In this document: positions 16,092 through 24,480 of the stretch, piece by piece
Layout of the letters: each line of letters opens with the position of its first letter
Numbering within the stretch: position 1 is the first letter of the stretch
Virus record (IMG/VR): IMGVR_UViG_3300030110_000895
Coordinates: 1 to 33,395 of that record
DNA length: 33,395 nucleotides
Strand: one strand, 5' to 3'
Source: a virus
Made by a program: the position numbers and the translations under genes
The notes under the pieces: model-generated
Databases searched by the model: none
Seen by the model: the letters and a program-made list of their open reading frames with translations, nothing else
Told to the model about the DNA's origin: nothing

Positions 16092-17161
16092 TATGCTTTA
16101 CCTATATCATTATAGTTTTCAAATACTTTCATAAGTTTGTCCATGTTCTTTGCACCTTTTTGTCTGTTTGGTTTGCCACTAGGTATAATTTCTAATCCTG
16201 TTTCTGTTTTAGTAATTTTAAATCCACCTAAACCATTGTTAGCAGCAGAGGTCATTACAAACTCACCATCACTTAACATAGCTGGTATATCGTCACTTGT
16301 ACCTGTTCCTGGACCTACCGAAGGGCCACCCATACGCATATCTAATTCTTGTAATCCACCCATAGCAGCTTTTCTTATGCCTAAATCAAAACCGCCATAT
16401 GTCTGTTGAGGTACTAAATCTGGTCGGATAGATGTTCTTATATCTTGTAAACCACCTTGTTTTTTTTCATAATCAGATTTTACAGCTTTACCATAAGCAC
16501 CAGCTAATAGAAGTAGTGGTAAATTCATTCCACCACCTTGTGAGGTAGATCCAGTGGCACTTGGTATTAATCCAGGAAAAGCTTTTGAAAGACTTGACTG
16601 TATGCCTGATCCTACTGGCCCCAGGGTAGAACCAGTTGCACTGCTAAAAAAACCACCAAAAGGTTTTGTTAACCCAGTTGTAATTGCAGAACCATAGTTA
16701 CCTGGCCCTGCTGTCATACCTCCAGCAATTTGTGAAATACCAGGAATACCAGCACCTGCTACAGTTTGTGCAAAATTTGCTAATTTAGGAAATTTAGCTG
16801 CTGTAAGACCAATTTTTGATCCAAGTCCTCCTAACGCTCCACCAAGGGCTGTTCCAACTCCAGGTATGAACATAGCAACTGGTGCAACTTTTTTAACAAC
16901 CTTTTTTAATTTTTTACCTAGTTTTTTCAAGAACCCAAACTCTGCCATACCAGTAATAGGATTTATAGACATGCCTTGACCAACAGTATATTCATTAGGA
17001 TCTAGCCCTGCAGACATCATTTCTTGTTCTATAATTTTTTGTGTTTGTGGAGAGATTACTGGTGGGACAACCATTTCTCCTGGTGCTACGTGGGCAAGCA
17101 TGCTGTCTTCTCCTCTTCCTAAACCTGCTATGCCTTTACCTGAGTTATCTATTCTATTCAT
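16091..17161 (-). CDS. glycine-rich hydrophobic virion-associated protein
   Basis: The preferred start is ATG 17161 (MNRIDNSGKGIAGLGRGEDS); TTG 17167 is an alternative with slightly better spacing from AGGA. The motif LAHVAPGEMVVPP near residue 25 and the related DDIPAMLSDGEFVMTSAA near residue 300 are each a short 'stop-before-publicity' type motif recurrent in marine phage structural proteins and tape-measure-like proteins. A lysine-rich patch (KKLGKKLKKVVKKVAPVAMF) is followed by a Gly-rich membrane-like segment (PGVGTALGGALGGLGSK), suggesting membrane insertion or DNA contact during ejection. No enzymatic function. Confidence 0.5.
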   Translation of the reverse strand: MNRIDNSGKGIAGLGRGEDSMLAHVAPGEMVVPPVISPQTQKIIEQEMMSAGLDPNEYTVGQGMSINPITGMAEFGFLKKLGKKLKKVVKKVAPVAMFIPGVGTALGGALGGLGSKIGLTAAKFPKLANFAQTVAGAGIPGISQIAGGMTAGPGNYGSAITTGLTKPFGGFFSSATGSTLGPVGSGIQSSLSKAFPGLIPSATGSTSQGGGMNLPLLLLAGAYGKAVKSDYEKKQGGLQDIRTSIRPDLVPQQTYGGFDLGIRKAAMGGLQELDMRMGGPSVGPGTGTSDDIPAMLSDGEFVMTSAANNGLGGFKITKTETGLEIIPSGKPNRQKGAKNMDKLMKVFENYNDIGKA

Positions 17162-17168
17162 GCTCAAA

Positions 17169-17876
17169 TTATTCCTGTAAACATTTTAACCAAAATACTA
17201 ATAAGTATCTATCTCCTGATTCTACTGCAAGTCCCCTGTGCATGTGCGTAAAACTAGGAAAAATAAGAGCGTGGCCTGTAGGTAATGGCTCGACTGTACC
17301 ACGTTTTAAAAACTCAGTTCCGCCACCTTTGTACTTTCCAGTGTTCAAAGGAACTACCATACTAATATCAGCACTTGCATCATGATGCCAAGCACCTTGT
17401 TTTTTATCCCTTAAATTATAGTTGGCTATTTGTATTCCACCACTATCTACGTGTCTGTTCCAAATATTCAAAAATACAGGATTTCCTATAGTATATATCG
17501 TTTGCATTAAAGATTGAAAGATTTGGGGGCAATTATCTTGAAAAGTTATTTCTGGTATTTGCCGTAAATTATCCTCTTCTGGGTTAGGATTAAAGCCAAA
17601 GTGTGCCTCTAAGTTCTTCATTTCATCTAAAAGTATGTCGCAAAACTTTTCTGAAAAAAATGGTAATGTATAAACATCTTTTAGTGGTTCTTTGATTATT
17701 TTGTCTAGTTTTGTGTCTTGTCTAGGCTTTGTGCCACTATCTTCGTAAAAGTTTACTATTGGTTGTATTGAGCCTTTGACTGCATCAAAAGTGTCTTTTT
17801 GGATGTACCAATCAGCAGGATAGGTAAGCAAAAGGTTTTTAACTTGATAGTTTAAATTTTCTGCTGTATTACTCAT
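17169..17876 (-). CDS. 2-oxoglutarate/Fe(II)-dependent dioxygenase
   Basis: A 235-residue protein whose C-terminal half is a prolyl-4-hydroxylase-like double-stranded beta helix. WHHDAS gives His164-x-Asp166, FPSFTHMHRG gives the distal iron ligand (His213), and GDRYLLVFWL gives Arg223 for the 2-oxoglutarate carboxylate at the expected ten-residue distance. The conserved GGGTEF turn is also present. It would hydroxylate a protein or small-molecule substrate; phage homologues are common in marine genomes and their substrates are unknown. It is coupled to its neighbours (ATGA upstream) within structural genes, so a virion protein is a possible target. Confidence 0.8.
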   Translation of the reverse strand: MSNTAENLNYQVKNLLLTYPADWYIQKDTFDAVKGSIQPIVNFYEDSGTKPRQDTKLDKIIKEPLKDVYTLPFFSEKFCDILLDEMKNLEAHFGFNPNPEEDNLRQIPEITFQDNCPQIFQSLMQTIYTIGNPVFLNIWNRHVDSGGIQIANYNLRDKKQGAWHHDASADISMVVPLNTGKYKGGGTEFLKRGTVEPLPTGHALIFPSFTHMHRGLAVESGDRYLLVFWLKCLQE

Positions 17877-18199
17877 AAAGTGATGGTTATATTACCATTA
17901 GTTTTAACAGAAACTTCGCCTAAGTCTGATGCCATTTCAAACCCTTGAGGCAATGTTCTATCACCAATATCAACCCATTTGTTACCTGTATATACTTGTA
18001 ATACACCTACAGTAGTATTCCATATAATGCTGCCATCATTAAATTTAAGTGTATTTTTTTCTGCGTCACTTATCTGTCGGACATTATCAAGATCTACAGC
18101 ACCTAAATTTATTTCTAGTATTCTTACTAATCTGTTAAAAACATCAGATGTAACCGTATCATTAGCTATGGGTAGTTGTGTTTGTAACAACTTACTCAT
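17873..18199 (-). CDS. 108-residue structural-region hypothetical protein
   Basis: Starts MSKLLQTQLPIANDTVTSDV at ATG 18199 (ATGA overlap with the tail protein) and is beta-rich, with NDGSIIWNTTVGVLQVYTGN and WVDIGDRTLPQG. The 'IIWNTTVGVLQVYTGNKWVD' pattern is typical of small tail-fibre or baseplate accessory proteins that carry a carbohydrate-facing beta motif. It lies between the tail protein and a dioxygenase. Role inferred from pattern only. Confidence 0.5.
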   Translation of the reverse strand: MSKLLQTQLPIANDTVTSDVFNRLVRILEINLGAVDLDNVRQISDAEKNTLKFNDGSIIWNTTVGVLQVYTGNKWVDIGDRTLPQGFEMASDLGEVSVKTNGNITITL

Positions 18200-20064
18200 C
18201 TTCTACCGTCAGATTTTATATCTATCCTTGTAGCTCCTAGCCTCCATCCTATTGATAAATTACCGTCATTAGTAGCGTCATCATCAGATTCAAATCTCAA
18301 TGCTATTTGCCTAGATCGGCTTCTTACAAATGCTTGTTGTGTAGACGAGCTTATTGCACTTGTTGAATTAGTAGCAAGGCTATCGCCTGGAAAGTTTCTT
18401 GTTTTTAAAACTACATTCACGTTGCCGCTATTATCATCTTGTATAAATTTATAGTCTGGTATGATTCTTTTTATAAAAGAAAATTGTTCTCCATCTCCTA
18501 TATCAAGATCAGAACTTTCTATAAATACGTTTGTCATAGGAGAACCATCATCATTAAATCCAAGCTCTTGTTGATACAAGTATCCACTACTTACAGCTCT
18601 TGGGTAGTTTTCAATGCCAGAGTCAAGCCAAGCCGTTCTTGATAGTTGTCCGTAGAACCAAATACCCTCTACATAATTGTATATAACATATCTATCTACT
18701 TCGGTTGCACTACTTGAGCAATAGAACCAGCCTACTTCACTTTTATCTTTAATGGTAAAAGCATTTATTTTAAAAGATTGCACAAGATTAATATCGTTAA
18801 ATACATAGTTATGCACTGAACAAGGCAAAGTTTGTACGCTACCATTATATGAATAAAAATTATTATAGCTCATCCAGTAAACACCACTTGGAGTTGTAAC
18901 TGCAGCTTTAGGACCAATCAATCCTGTACCTTCATTTATTAGATTTATTCCAAACGTAAATGGTGGTCCAATGAACTGCATACTATATAAAGCTGTATCA
19001 GTCCAAACTAATATTTCTTGTCGTGCTTTTACACCACCAATAATAGATGAGCCGCTTGACAACCTTAATGAACCTGCAGTGTTCGTTGACAAGGGCTCAA
19101 AATCTAAAGCATTTTCTTGGTCACTAAATGCTATGAGCATAGGATCTACAGTGCCAGTTCTCGTAGAACCAGATATAGGATCTGCACCTAAAACTATTAG
19201 ATGCCTGTCTTTTTCAGAGGTAATTACTTGTAAACCTTTGGTAGGCACTAAATTTGCACCTGATATACCAGATAACTCTACAGCTCTAGTGCTTACGCCG
19301 TTATTTTCTGTCCATTTAAAAATACCTGCATTTCTTTGATTTATCATTAAATCTTCACCAAAGTTATCATGTGTCCAAATTCTAAGTTGGTTAGTATCAC
19401 TTAAAGCAGATGTGCTACCAAAGGCACCTGACCCCCATCCATTTAGTCCCCAACCTGTACCAGGAACATAAACATCCAAACCTACATTTACTTGATAAGC
19501 ACCAACAACAGATGATCCACCATTGCCACTGTCAGATGCATTTGCAGTAACTGTAGTCCCAGATGTATCTTTGGCTTCTATAGTGTAACTATTAGCGTTT
19601 ACTATGGTTGCTATTTGATATTCTTGATTTAAAACAGCAGCAGTAACGTTACCGCCAAGACTTGCAGACCCTGAAAATGTTACAAAATCATTCTGTACTG
19701 CACCATGTGCGGTATCTGCAACTGTAATTGTAGCGTCACCATTTGATGCAGAAAATGTTACATCTCCTGCTGATGTAGTAGATCGTATGGGCGTAATATC
19801 GTTAAAAGAACCACCAGCTTCTATATAGTATTTAAAAGTTGTGCCTAACCCTAAAAATTTAGTACCACCTAATGAAATCCACGAATGCAAAGCTCTTGCT
19901 GTGCCAAGATAAGTATTTGATGTTAATTTACCCCAACCACCAAACTTTTCTGGTCTGCCTTTACGAAATCTTACAAGATTGCAATCAAACCAACCGCCTT
20001 CATTATCGTAGGCTGTTCCTTCTCTATTTATGCCTGGTCTAAATGTAAGCTTCTGCAACGGCAT
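18196..20064 (-). CDS. tail/stabilisation protein
   Basis: This 622-residue beta-rich protein opens MPLQKLTFRPGINREGTAYD followed by NEGGWFDCNLVRFRKGRPEK. That opening is a widely conserved signature among marine podovirus-like phages, in a protein resembling the P22 gp10-type packaged-DNA stabilisation or tail accessory factors. Repeated aromatic/Gly strands in the body suggest a beta-propeller-like fold. An Ig/fibronectin-like insertion rich in Thr and Ser lies near residues 100-190. It ends one step from the lysozyme stop. The family link is recalled from similar sequences, not computed. Confidence 0.65.
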   Translation of the reverse strand: MPLQKLTFRPGINREGTAYDNEGGWFDCNLVRFRKGRPEKFGGWGKLTSNTYLGTARALHSWISLGGTKFLGLGTTFKYYIEAGGSFNDITPIRSTTSAGDVTFSASNGDATITVADTAHGAVQNDFVTFSGSASLGGNVTAAVLNQEYQIATIVNANSYTIEAKDTSGTTVTANASDSGNGGSSVVGAYQVNVGLDVYVPGTGWGLNGWGSGAFGSTSALSDTNQLRIWTHDNFGEDLMINQRNAGIFKWTENNGVSTRAVELSGISGANLVPTKGLQVITSEKDRHLIVLGADPISGSTRTGTVDPMLIAFSDQENALDFEPLSTNTAGSLRLSSGSSIIGGVKARQEILVWTDTALYSMQFIGPPFTFGINLINEGTGLIGPKAAVTTPSGVYWMSYNNFYSYNGSVQTLPCSVHNYVFNDINLVQSFKINAFTIKDKSEVGWFYCSSSATEVDRYVIYNYVEGIWFYGQLSRTAWLDSGIENYPRAVSSGYLYQQELGFNDDGSPMTNVFIESSDLDIGDGEQFSFIKRIIPDYKFIQDDNSGNVNVVLKTRNFPGDSLATNSTSAISSSTQQAFVRSRSRQIALRFESDDDATNDGNLSIGWRLGATRIDIKSDGRR

Positions 20065-20065
20065 A

Positions 20066-20509
20066 TTAGACCTCGTGCCACTCTTTACCTTCGTATAACA
20101 AAGCTTCTGCTTCTCTGCGTCTTACTAATCCTTCTAAAACTTTACCGTTAGCTTTGTTCCAACGTTTCATTTGTGGAGCCACTTCATCATATTCTTGGTT
20201 ATTTAATTTTTTTAACATAGTTGATGAATTAAGATTACCAGCACCAAGATTAAAAGTCCAAGATACCAAAGCATCAAATTGACATTGAACCATTGATCTG
20301 TGTACTGCTTTATTTACAGCTTCTTCAAACACTTCTAAATCTGTCATTAAAAGGTTTTCTGCCTCTTCTTGTGTAATAGTATCGCCTTCTTTTACATCTT
20401 TAGTAGACCCATAACCTATTGTCCATACATCTGCTGCACATTTATAGGCTTCAAGTTTACAACCCTCAAACTTTTTAATTAAATTAATACCCTCTTGTGA
20501 TATTTTCAT
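20066..20509 (-). CDS. GH24 lysozyme (endolysin)
   Basis: The start is ATG 20509 behind GGGAGAATAAT; a longer frame from 20572 overlaps the spanin gene and adds no domain. The 147-residue product is a phage T4/P22-type muramidase. FEGCKLEAYKCAADVWTIGYG supplies Glu15, Cys24 and Thr30, spaced E-8-C-5-T, the known Glu-Asp/Cys-Thr catalytic triad. The C-terminal LVRRREAEALLYEG signature is intact. There is no N-terminal signal or anchor sequence, so it needs a holin for access to the cell wall. It follows the spanin pair directly in the lysis cassette. Confidence 0.92.
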   Translation of the reverse strand: MKISQEGINLIKKFEGCKLEAYKCAADVWTIGYGSTKDVKEGDTITQEEAENLLMTDLEVFEEAVNKAVHRSMVQCQFDALVSWTFNLGAGNLNSSTMLKKLNNQEYDEVAPQMKRWNKANGKVLEGLVRRREAEALLYEGKEWHEV

Positions 20510-20510
20510 A

Positions 20511-20894
20511 TTATTCTCCCTTTTTAGTTGTAGTAACTGTCCTATAATACACAACAACGTCTTTAAGTTCACTTATATACCTCTTTAGTTCTTGCATATT
20601 GTAAGCCATAACCTCGTAATCAGGTATTGTCATAGCTAAAAATACAAGCTCTCCCTCTTGTTCTTCTATGATTGCTAGTTGTTCGTCTAAGTTTTCAGGT
20701 GTTACTACAATCCACATAGGTTCTTGCAGATTGATTTCTCTCGGCATAACAGGCTGCACTATCTGTCTATCTAGTGGTTTAGCTGTTACTTCTATTTTTT
20801 TAGTCGGTAGCAGACTGCAACTGCAAGCCATCATCAAGATCGTCAACGACAACGCTGATTTTCTCAATATCTTCCATGATGTGTTTTGTGCCAT
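20511..20894 (-). CDS. outer-membrane spanin lipoprotein (Rz1-like)
   Basis: A 127-residue protein with an N-terminal signal (MAQNTSWKILRKSALSLTIL) running into MMACSC, where Cys24 or Cys26 would be lipidated. The gene starts inside the upstream coiled-coil membrane gene in another frame, overlapping it by 95 bases. This overlapping arrangement is the hallmark of Rz/Rz1. It would anchor in the outer membrane and join the inner partner to fuse membranes in the last step of lysis. The lipobox is imperfect (Met at -3), which leaves some doubt. It is longer than classical Rz1. Confidence 0.7.
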   Translation of the reverse strand: MAQNTSWKILRKSALSLTILMMACSCSLLPTKKIEVTAKPLDRQIVQPVMPREINLQEPMWIVVTPENLDEQLAIIEEQEGELVFLAMTIPDYEVMAYNMQELKRYISELKDVVVYYRTVTTTKKGE

Positions 20895-21195
20895 TATTTA
20901 TCTTCCTTTCCATTTCTGTTGGATCAGCTAATATTTTAGCTGCTAGTTCATAGTTTTGTATAAATTGTGTATATCTATTTAGTTCTCTTTGTGCTGCTTG
21001 GCTTTTTAGAGATAGTTCATTCATTTGTGTGGTTTGTAATTCAAAGTCTGCTTGTATAGATTTTATTGCTTCTTCTTGCGTTGCTATAGCACCTTCTAAT
21101 GCTAAATTATTAGCAGCTAATGTTTTGTTTTCGTTAAATAAATAGTAAGTTGTAAAACCTAAAAACAATATTATGCCTATGAAAACTTGTTGCAT
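20800..21195 (-). CDS. inner-membrane spanin (Rz-like)
   Basis: 131 residues with one N-terminal transmembrane helix (FIGIILFLGFTTYYLF, residues 4-19) and a long periplasmic coiled coil (residues 22-105). This N-in, C-out topology with coiled coil is the i-spanin type. Its downstream end embeds the start of the lipoprotein spanin in another frame. It sits just upstream of the spanin partner and lysozyme in the transcript, as in lambdoid lysis cassettes. The family is recognised by topology and context, since Rz proteins share little sequence. Confidence 0.75.
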   Translation of the reverse strand: MQQVFIGIILFLGFTTYYLFNENKTLAANNLALEGAIATQEEAIKSIQADFELQTTQMNELSLKSQAAQRELNRYTQFIQNYELAAKILADPTEMERKINNGTKHIMEDIEKISVVVDDLDDGLQLQSATD

Positions 21196-21428
21196 TATTC
21201 ATCCTCCTCAATAATGTAGTTAAGGCCAGTAGCACTTCTATATTCAATTAACTTTTTATCTAAAGTTCTGAATTTAAGATGTTTTTCTTTTTGTATAAGT
21301 ATTTTTTTTGATATGTAGGTCTTATCGTCAGTGTCACCATATTCTTTGTTGAAAGATACAGTAACTTTGTATCGTGTTTCAAATAAACTAAGAATCCAAT
21401 CGTAAAGTTTTTTTATTTTTTCTTTCAC
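21195..21428 (-). CDS. 77-residue conserved marine-phage hypothetical protein
   Basis: The preferred start is GTG 21428, overlapping the holin stop as TAGTG; a longer frame from 21482 runs over the holin gene. The product VKEKIKKLYDWILSLFETRY with YKVTVSFNKEYGDTDDKTY and KHLKFRTLDKKLIEYRSATG resembles a small protein recurrent beside lysis genes of marine cyanophages and pelagiphages. It has an amphipathic N-terminal helix and a beta-rich rest. Function unknown; lysis regulation is a guess from position. Confidence 0.65.
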   Translation of the reverse strand: MKEKIKKLYDWILSLFETRYKVTVSFNKEYGDTDDKTYISKKILIQKEKHLKFRTLDKKLIEYRSATGLNYIIEEDE

Positions 21429-21610
21429 TATACAAATCTTGATAAAACTAATGAAACTAAAATAAATGGGTAGACTGCCCATATCATATTTTCTAGTTTA
21501 TCAAAACGTTTGGCTCCATCTTCTAATCTTTTTTCAATATTAGCATATCGTATAGAACACTCTTTTTCATGTGTTTCTATTTTATTAATAGCTTCTCTGG
21601 ATGTTGTCAT
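21428..21610 (-). CDS. holin-like protein (XhlA-type topology)
   Basis: Sixty residues: a charged coiled-coil N-terminus (EKECSIRYANIEKRLEDGAK, RFDKLENM) and a single C-terminal transmembrane helix (IWAVYPFILVSLVL) with a short basic end. The order, coil then one helix, and the length match the XhlA-type holin-like proteins found near endolysins. Its start overlaps the cyclase stop by four bases. It is the best holin candidate in this cassette, although small membrane proteins at 26363-27323 are alternatives. Confidence 0.65.
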   Translation of the reverse strand: MTTSREAINKIETHEKECSIRYANIEKRLEDGAKRFDKLENMIWAVYPFILVSLVLSRFV

Positions 21611-23361
21611 ATAATTGTATAAATATTTATAGATTTTTCTTTTCCTTTTACTTTGATGCTTTTTAATTCTTTTAAAGTAATTTGTTCACTAAAGCCTTTA
21701 GATTTAATAGTATCATAACCTATTACAATATCTTCTCCAACTTCCTTAGTTGAGCTCTCAAGTCTAGCTGCAAGGTTTACCGCATCCCCTATAGCTGTGT
21801 AATCAAACCTAGTTTCACTACCCATATTACCAATAACTGCATAACCGCTATTGACTCCTATGCCTATTTCTACATCTAAATCAGCCATTTTTATTTTGTC
21901 TTGTATCTCTTTAGCACATAATACTGCTGAAGTTTCATGTCCTGGCAGGTCAATAGGAGCATTAAATATGGCCATCATAGCGTCACCTATGTATTTATCT
22001 ACCATACCGTCATATCTTTTAACGGTATCAGCTTGTATCGTAAGAGCCTTATTCATAATCTCAGTGACCTCCTCTGGTTCTAGTCTTTCAGACAAAGCTG
22101 TAAAGCCTCTTACATCTGTAAACAAGAATGTGCAGTATCTACGCTCACCACCCAGCACCAAAGAACTAGGGTCATCTTGTAGTTTTTTAACTTGTCTAGG
22201 ATCAAGATAATGTTCAAACTGTTTCTTAATCTGTTGACGTAATTTGTATTGTTGTCTAAACCGTAAATAGAATGCTATAGATCCAGCAATAAACTCTGAT
22301 AATAATGTCCAAGATACATCTACTAATAAACCTTTTGTAATAAAGTAGTAACCTAGACCACCTGTGCCAACCATTAAAAGAGTAGCTACGCTTATGCCCC
22401 AGGTTATACCAAGTAAATGTAAAGCAAACCATACTAAGGTAACAAATATAATTAACATGCCTAGTTCGGCAGCTAATGCCCAGTCTGGTATGTAAGGACT
22501 ATCTTGTATAAGTATTGATTCAGCTAGAGCTGCTTGAATTTTGTGAGGCTCTAATAAACCAACAGGCGTAGCAATTTGTGGCATGACTCCGTTAGCCGTA
22601 ACCCCAACAAACACAAACTTACCATTTACTTCCATCTCTTTTAGATTAGTTTGTGGTGTATCAACCCAGCTTATCCACTTACGGCCAAAGCTATCTGTCT
22701 TGACTGGAGGTATACCTTTTATTGATATTTCTGATATACCATTATCATTAGTTTTTATAATGTATGTTTTTACTCCAAATAAAGCTTTATATATTTGAGT
22801 GCCAAAACTTGGTATCCATTCGTTATTAGGTGTTTTGACCAAAAGAGGTATTCTTCTTACAAGTTGATCTATATCAGTGGGAGCAATAGCCAAACCCTGT
22901 AAGGTGTGATTGGATAAGAGAAGTAGGTTCTGCTTCACTCCCGTGCTTATTATACCACCATTATTGTCCCCAAGCACAACAGTCCCAGGTGTTTTAGGAA
23001 AATTACCTTTACCGTCTTCAAACATAGCTATAACAGATGGTGCGTATCCCAGAGATCTAGCAAAGTCTTCATCTCCACCCATTCTGTCTGCTTGCGGAAA
23101 AGATATAACCCAACCAACACCAAGAGCACCTTTGCCTAGTATATCTAATTGTATTTGTGCTAATCGTTTTCTTGGTAGTGGATAACCACCCTCACGCTCT
23201 ACATCTTCTTCTGTTATGTTTAGTATTGTAAAATTACCAGATTCTTGCGGTGTTTGTATAAGAGCATCAAAAGTTTTAAGCTTTAGTATTTCTGTTGGAG
23301 TACTTTGAAATAATAATGGTAAGGCTAGTATTATAACTACAGGTAATAATAGTCGTTTCAT
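21607..23361 (-). CDS. CHASE2-domain membrane adenylate cyclase (class III)
   Basis: A complete 584-residue sensor cyclase. An N-terminal helix (1-18) precedes a periplasmic CHASE2 domain (about 25-290), with FDALIQTPQESGNF and LPRKRLAQIQLDILGKGALG. Three closely spaced transmembrane helices follow at about 298-366, and then a cytoplasmic class III cyclase domain (400-584). The catalytic set is intact: metal Asp416 (FTDVRGFT) and Asp460 (DKYIGDAMMAIF), purine Lys456 and Thr522 (DYTAIGDAVNLAARLE), transition-state Asn529 and Arg533. Lys/Thr predicts ATP rather than GTP. It would make cAMP in response to a periplasmic signal. The upstream gene encodes a FecR protein, its usual bacterial neighbour. 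ATG follows that stop directly (TAAATG). A full-length, intact sensor cyclase in a phage late operon is exceptional. Confidence 0.9.
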   Translation of the reverse strand: MKRLLLPVVIILALPLLFQSTPTEILKLKTFDALIQTPQESGNFTILNITEEDVEREGGYPLPRKRLAQIQLDILGKGALGVGWVISFPQADRMGGDEDFARSLGYAPSVIAMFEDGKGNFPKTPGTVVLGDNNGGIISTGVKQNLLLLSNHTLQGLAIAPTDIDQLVRRIPLLVKTPNNEWIPSFGTQIYKALFGVKTYIIKTNDNGISEISIKGIPPVKTDSFGRKWISWVDTPQTNLKEMEVNGKFVFVGVTANGVMPQIATPVGLLEPHKIQAALAESILIQDSPYIPDWALAAELGMLIIFVTLVWFALHLLGITWGISVATLLMVGTGGLGYYFITKGLLVDVSWTLLSEFIAGSIAFYLRFRQQYKLRQQIKKQFEHYLDPRQVKKLQDDPSSLVLGGERRYCTFLFTDVRGFTALSERLEPEEVTEIMNKALTIQADTVKRYDGMVDKYIGDAMMAIFNAPIDLPGHETSAVLCAKEIQDKIKMADLDVEIGIGVNSGYAVIGNMGSETRFDYTAIGDAVNLAARLESSTKEVGEDIVIGYDTIKSKGFSEQITLKELKSIKVKGKEKSINIYTII

Positions 23362-24480
23362 TTAATCACTCTGAGTGATAGTAATTACACTATCACTACC
23401 TCCATTAACTTTGATTATATTAGAAATACCATCTTGAATCAAAATAACCGTATATGCATTATTGCCATCTAAATCTACTCTTACGCTCTCACTTACCTCT
23501 CTTCTCAGACTTATAACACTACCTGTAATAATTGCAGTTATTTGTGTGTCAGGATCTTTACCTAATAAAGTACCAGATATTTGTGTGCTGGTAGCTTGTG
23601 CTAATTGGTCTTCTTCTTCAGCTATAGCTAATGCATCTAGTACATTTAATAAATCTTCTAAATAATTTACATCAAGATAATTTATGTCTAGTTCTGTAAA
23701 CTCTAAGCTATCTTCTTTAAGGTAATCTTCTGCAAGAAAATCTATATCTAGGTCATTAAAGTCTAAAACACTATCTGTTTGTGTGCTTGTAGATTCCTCT
23801 TCTATAACTACCTCTTCTTTAGGTGGTGTAACAATAAGCATATTGTCTATAAGGTCTAGTGTAAGATCTAATATAACTGGTTTAGTAGGAGCTGACTCAA
23901 ATACGCTTACTGTAGTAGCTTCATACGGTTTATTAAGTAAAACAGTTCCCATAGCAGTAACTACCTCTATTTCGCCACTAGAAAGCCCCAGAGCGTCTGG
24001 TAGCAAAATAATTAGACTACGCCCTAGCTCATCAACTGTAGCCGTAAAATCAGTCCCACGTATAGCTATGTTAGCTGTTGGTGTTTTTAAAGTTATGTTT
24101 TGTTTATCTATACGGTTAAGATTACCTGTAATAAACCTAGCTGTACCAAGACCAAAGGTAAGGGCCATCTTTGCTTTTGACGGGTCAGGATCGTAGATGT
24201 ACTCATCAATAACTAACTCACTAAATTCTGTAAGTTTAACAATAGAGTCATCAAGAAAAGTGATAGCCATTCTGCCGTCTTTAGTAATAGCTTCGTCATT
24301 ACTTTGAATAGCAAACTTAAGGTTTGCATCATAAGGTTTATCTCTTAGGATTTGTGCTGAACCGTTTAGCTCAGATATATCTCCAATATCAACAGCTTGT
24401 GCTTGTACCTTGGTCGTTTTGAACGACACAAACAGTAGAAGCGGTAGTGCCAGATACAGATATAATTTTGAGCCAGTCAT
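23362..24480 (-). CDS. FecR-domain periplasmic protein with curlin-like tail
   Basis: 372 residues with a signal peptide ending AQA at about residue 29. A FecR domain spans about 33-195, including the diagnostic strand ITLKTPTANIAIRGTDFTAT. A strongly acidic region (235-292) has imperfect LDI(D/N)(F/Y)L repeats. The last 34 residues read like one curlin repeat: NAYTVILIQDGISNIIKV then GGSDSVITITQ, with Asn341, Gln349, Gly351, Asn354 and Gln370 at curlin spacing. FecR proteins relay periplasmic signals; here the partner is likely the adjacent CHASE2 cyclase. Start ATG 24480 overlaps the amyloid candidate by 92 bases, the length of its own signal peptide. Confidence 0.8.
   Translation of the reverse strand: MTGSKLYLYLALPLLLFVSFKTTKVQAQAVDIGDISELNGSAQILRDKPYDANLKFAIQSNDEAITKDGRMAITFLDDSIVKLTEFSELVIDEYIYDPDPSKAKMALTFGLGTARFITGNLNRIDKQNITLKTPTANIAIRGTDFTATVDELGRSLIILLPDALGLSSGEIEVVTAMGTVLLNKPYEATTVSVFESAPTKPVILDLTLDLIDNMLIVTPPKEEVVIEEESTSTQTDSVLDFNDLDIDFLAEDYLKEDSLEFTELDINYLDVNYLEDLLNVLDALAIAEEEDQLAQATSTQISGTLLGKDPDTQITAIITGSVISLRREVSESVRVDLDGNNAYTVILIQDGISNIIKVNGGSDSVITITQSD

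Noticed and set aside
20066-20572. Longer lysozyme start with an apparent N-terminal signal
   Set aside because: The extra 21 residues overlap the spanin gene in another frame, and ATG 20509 has the clear GGGAG ribosome-binding site.
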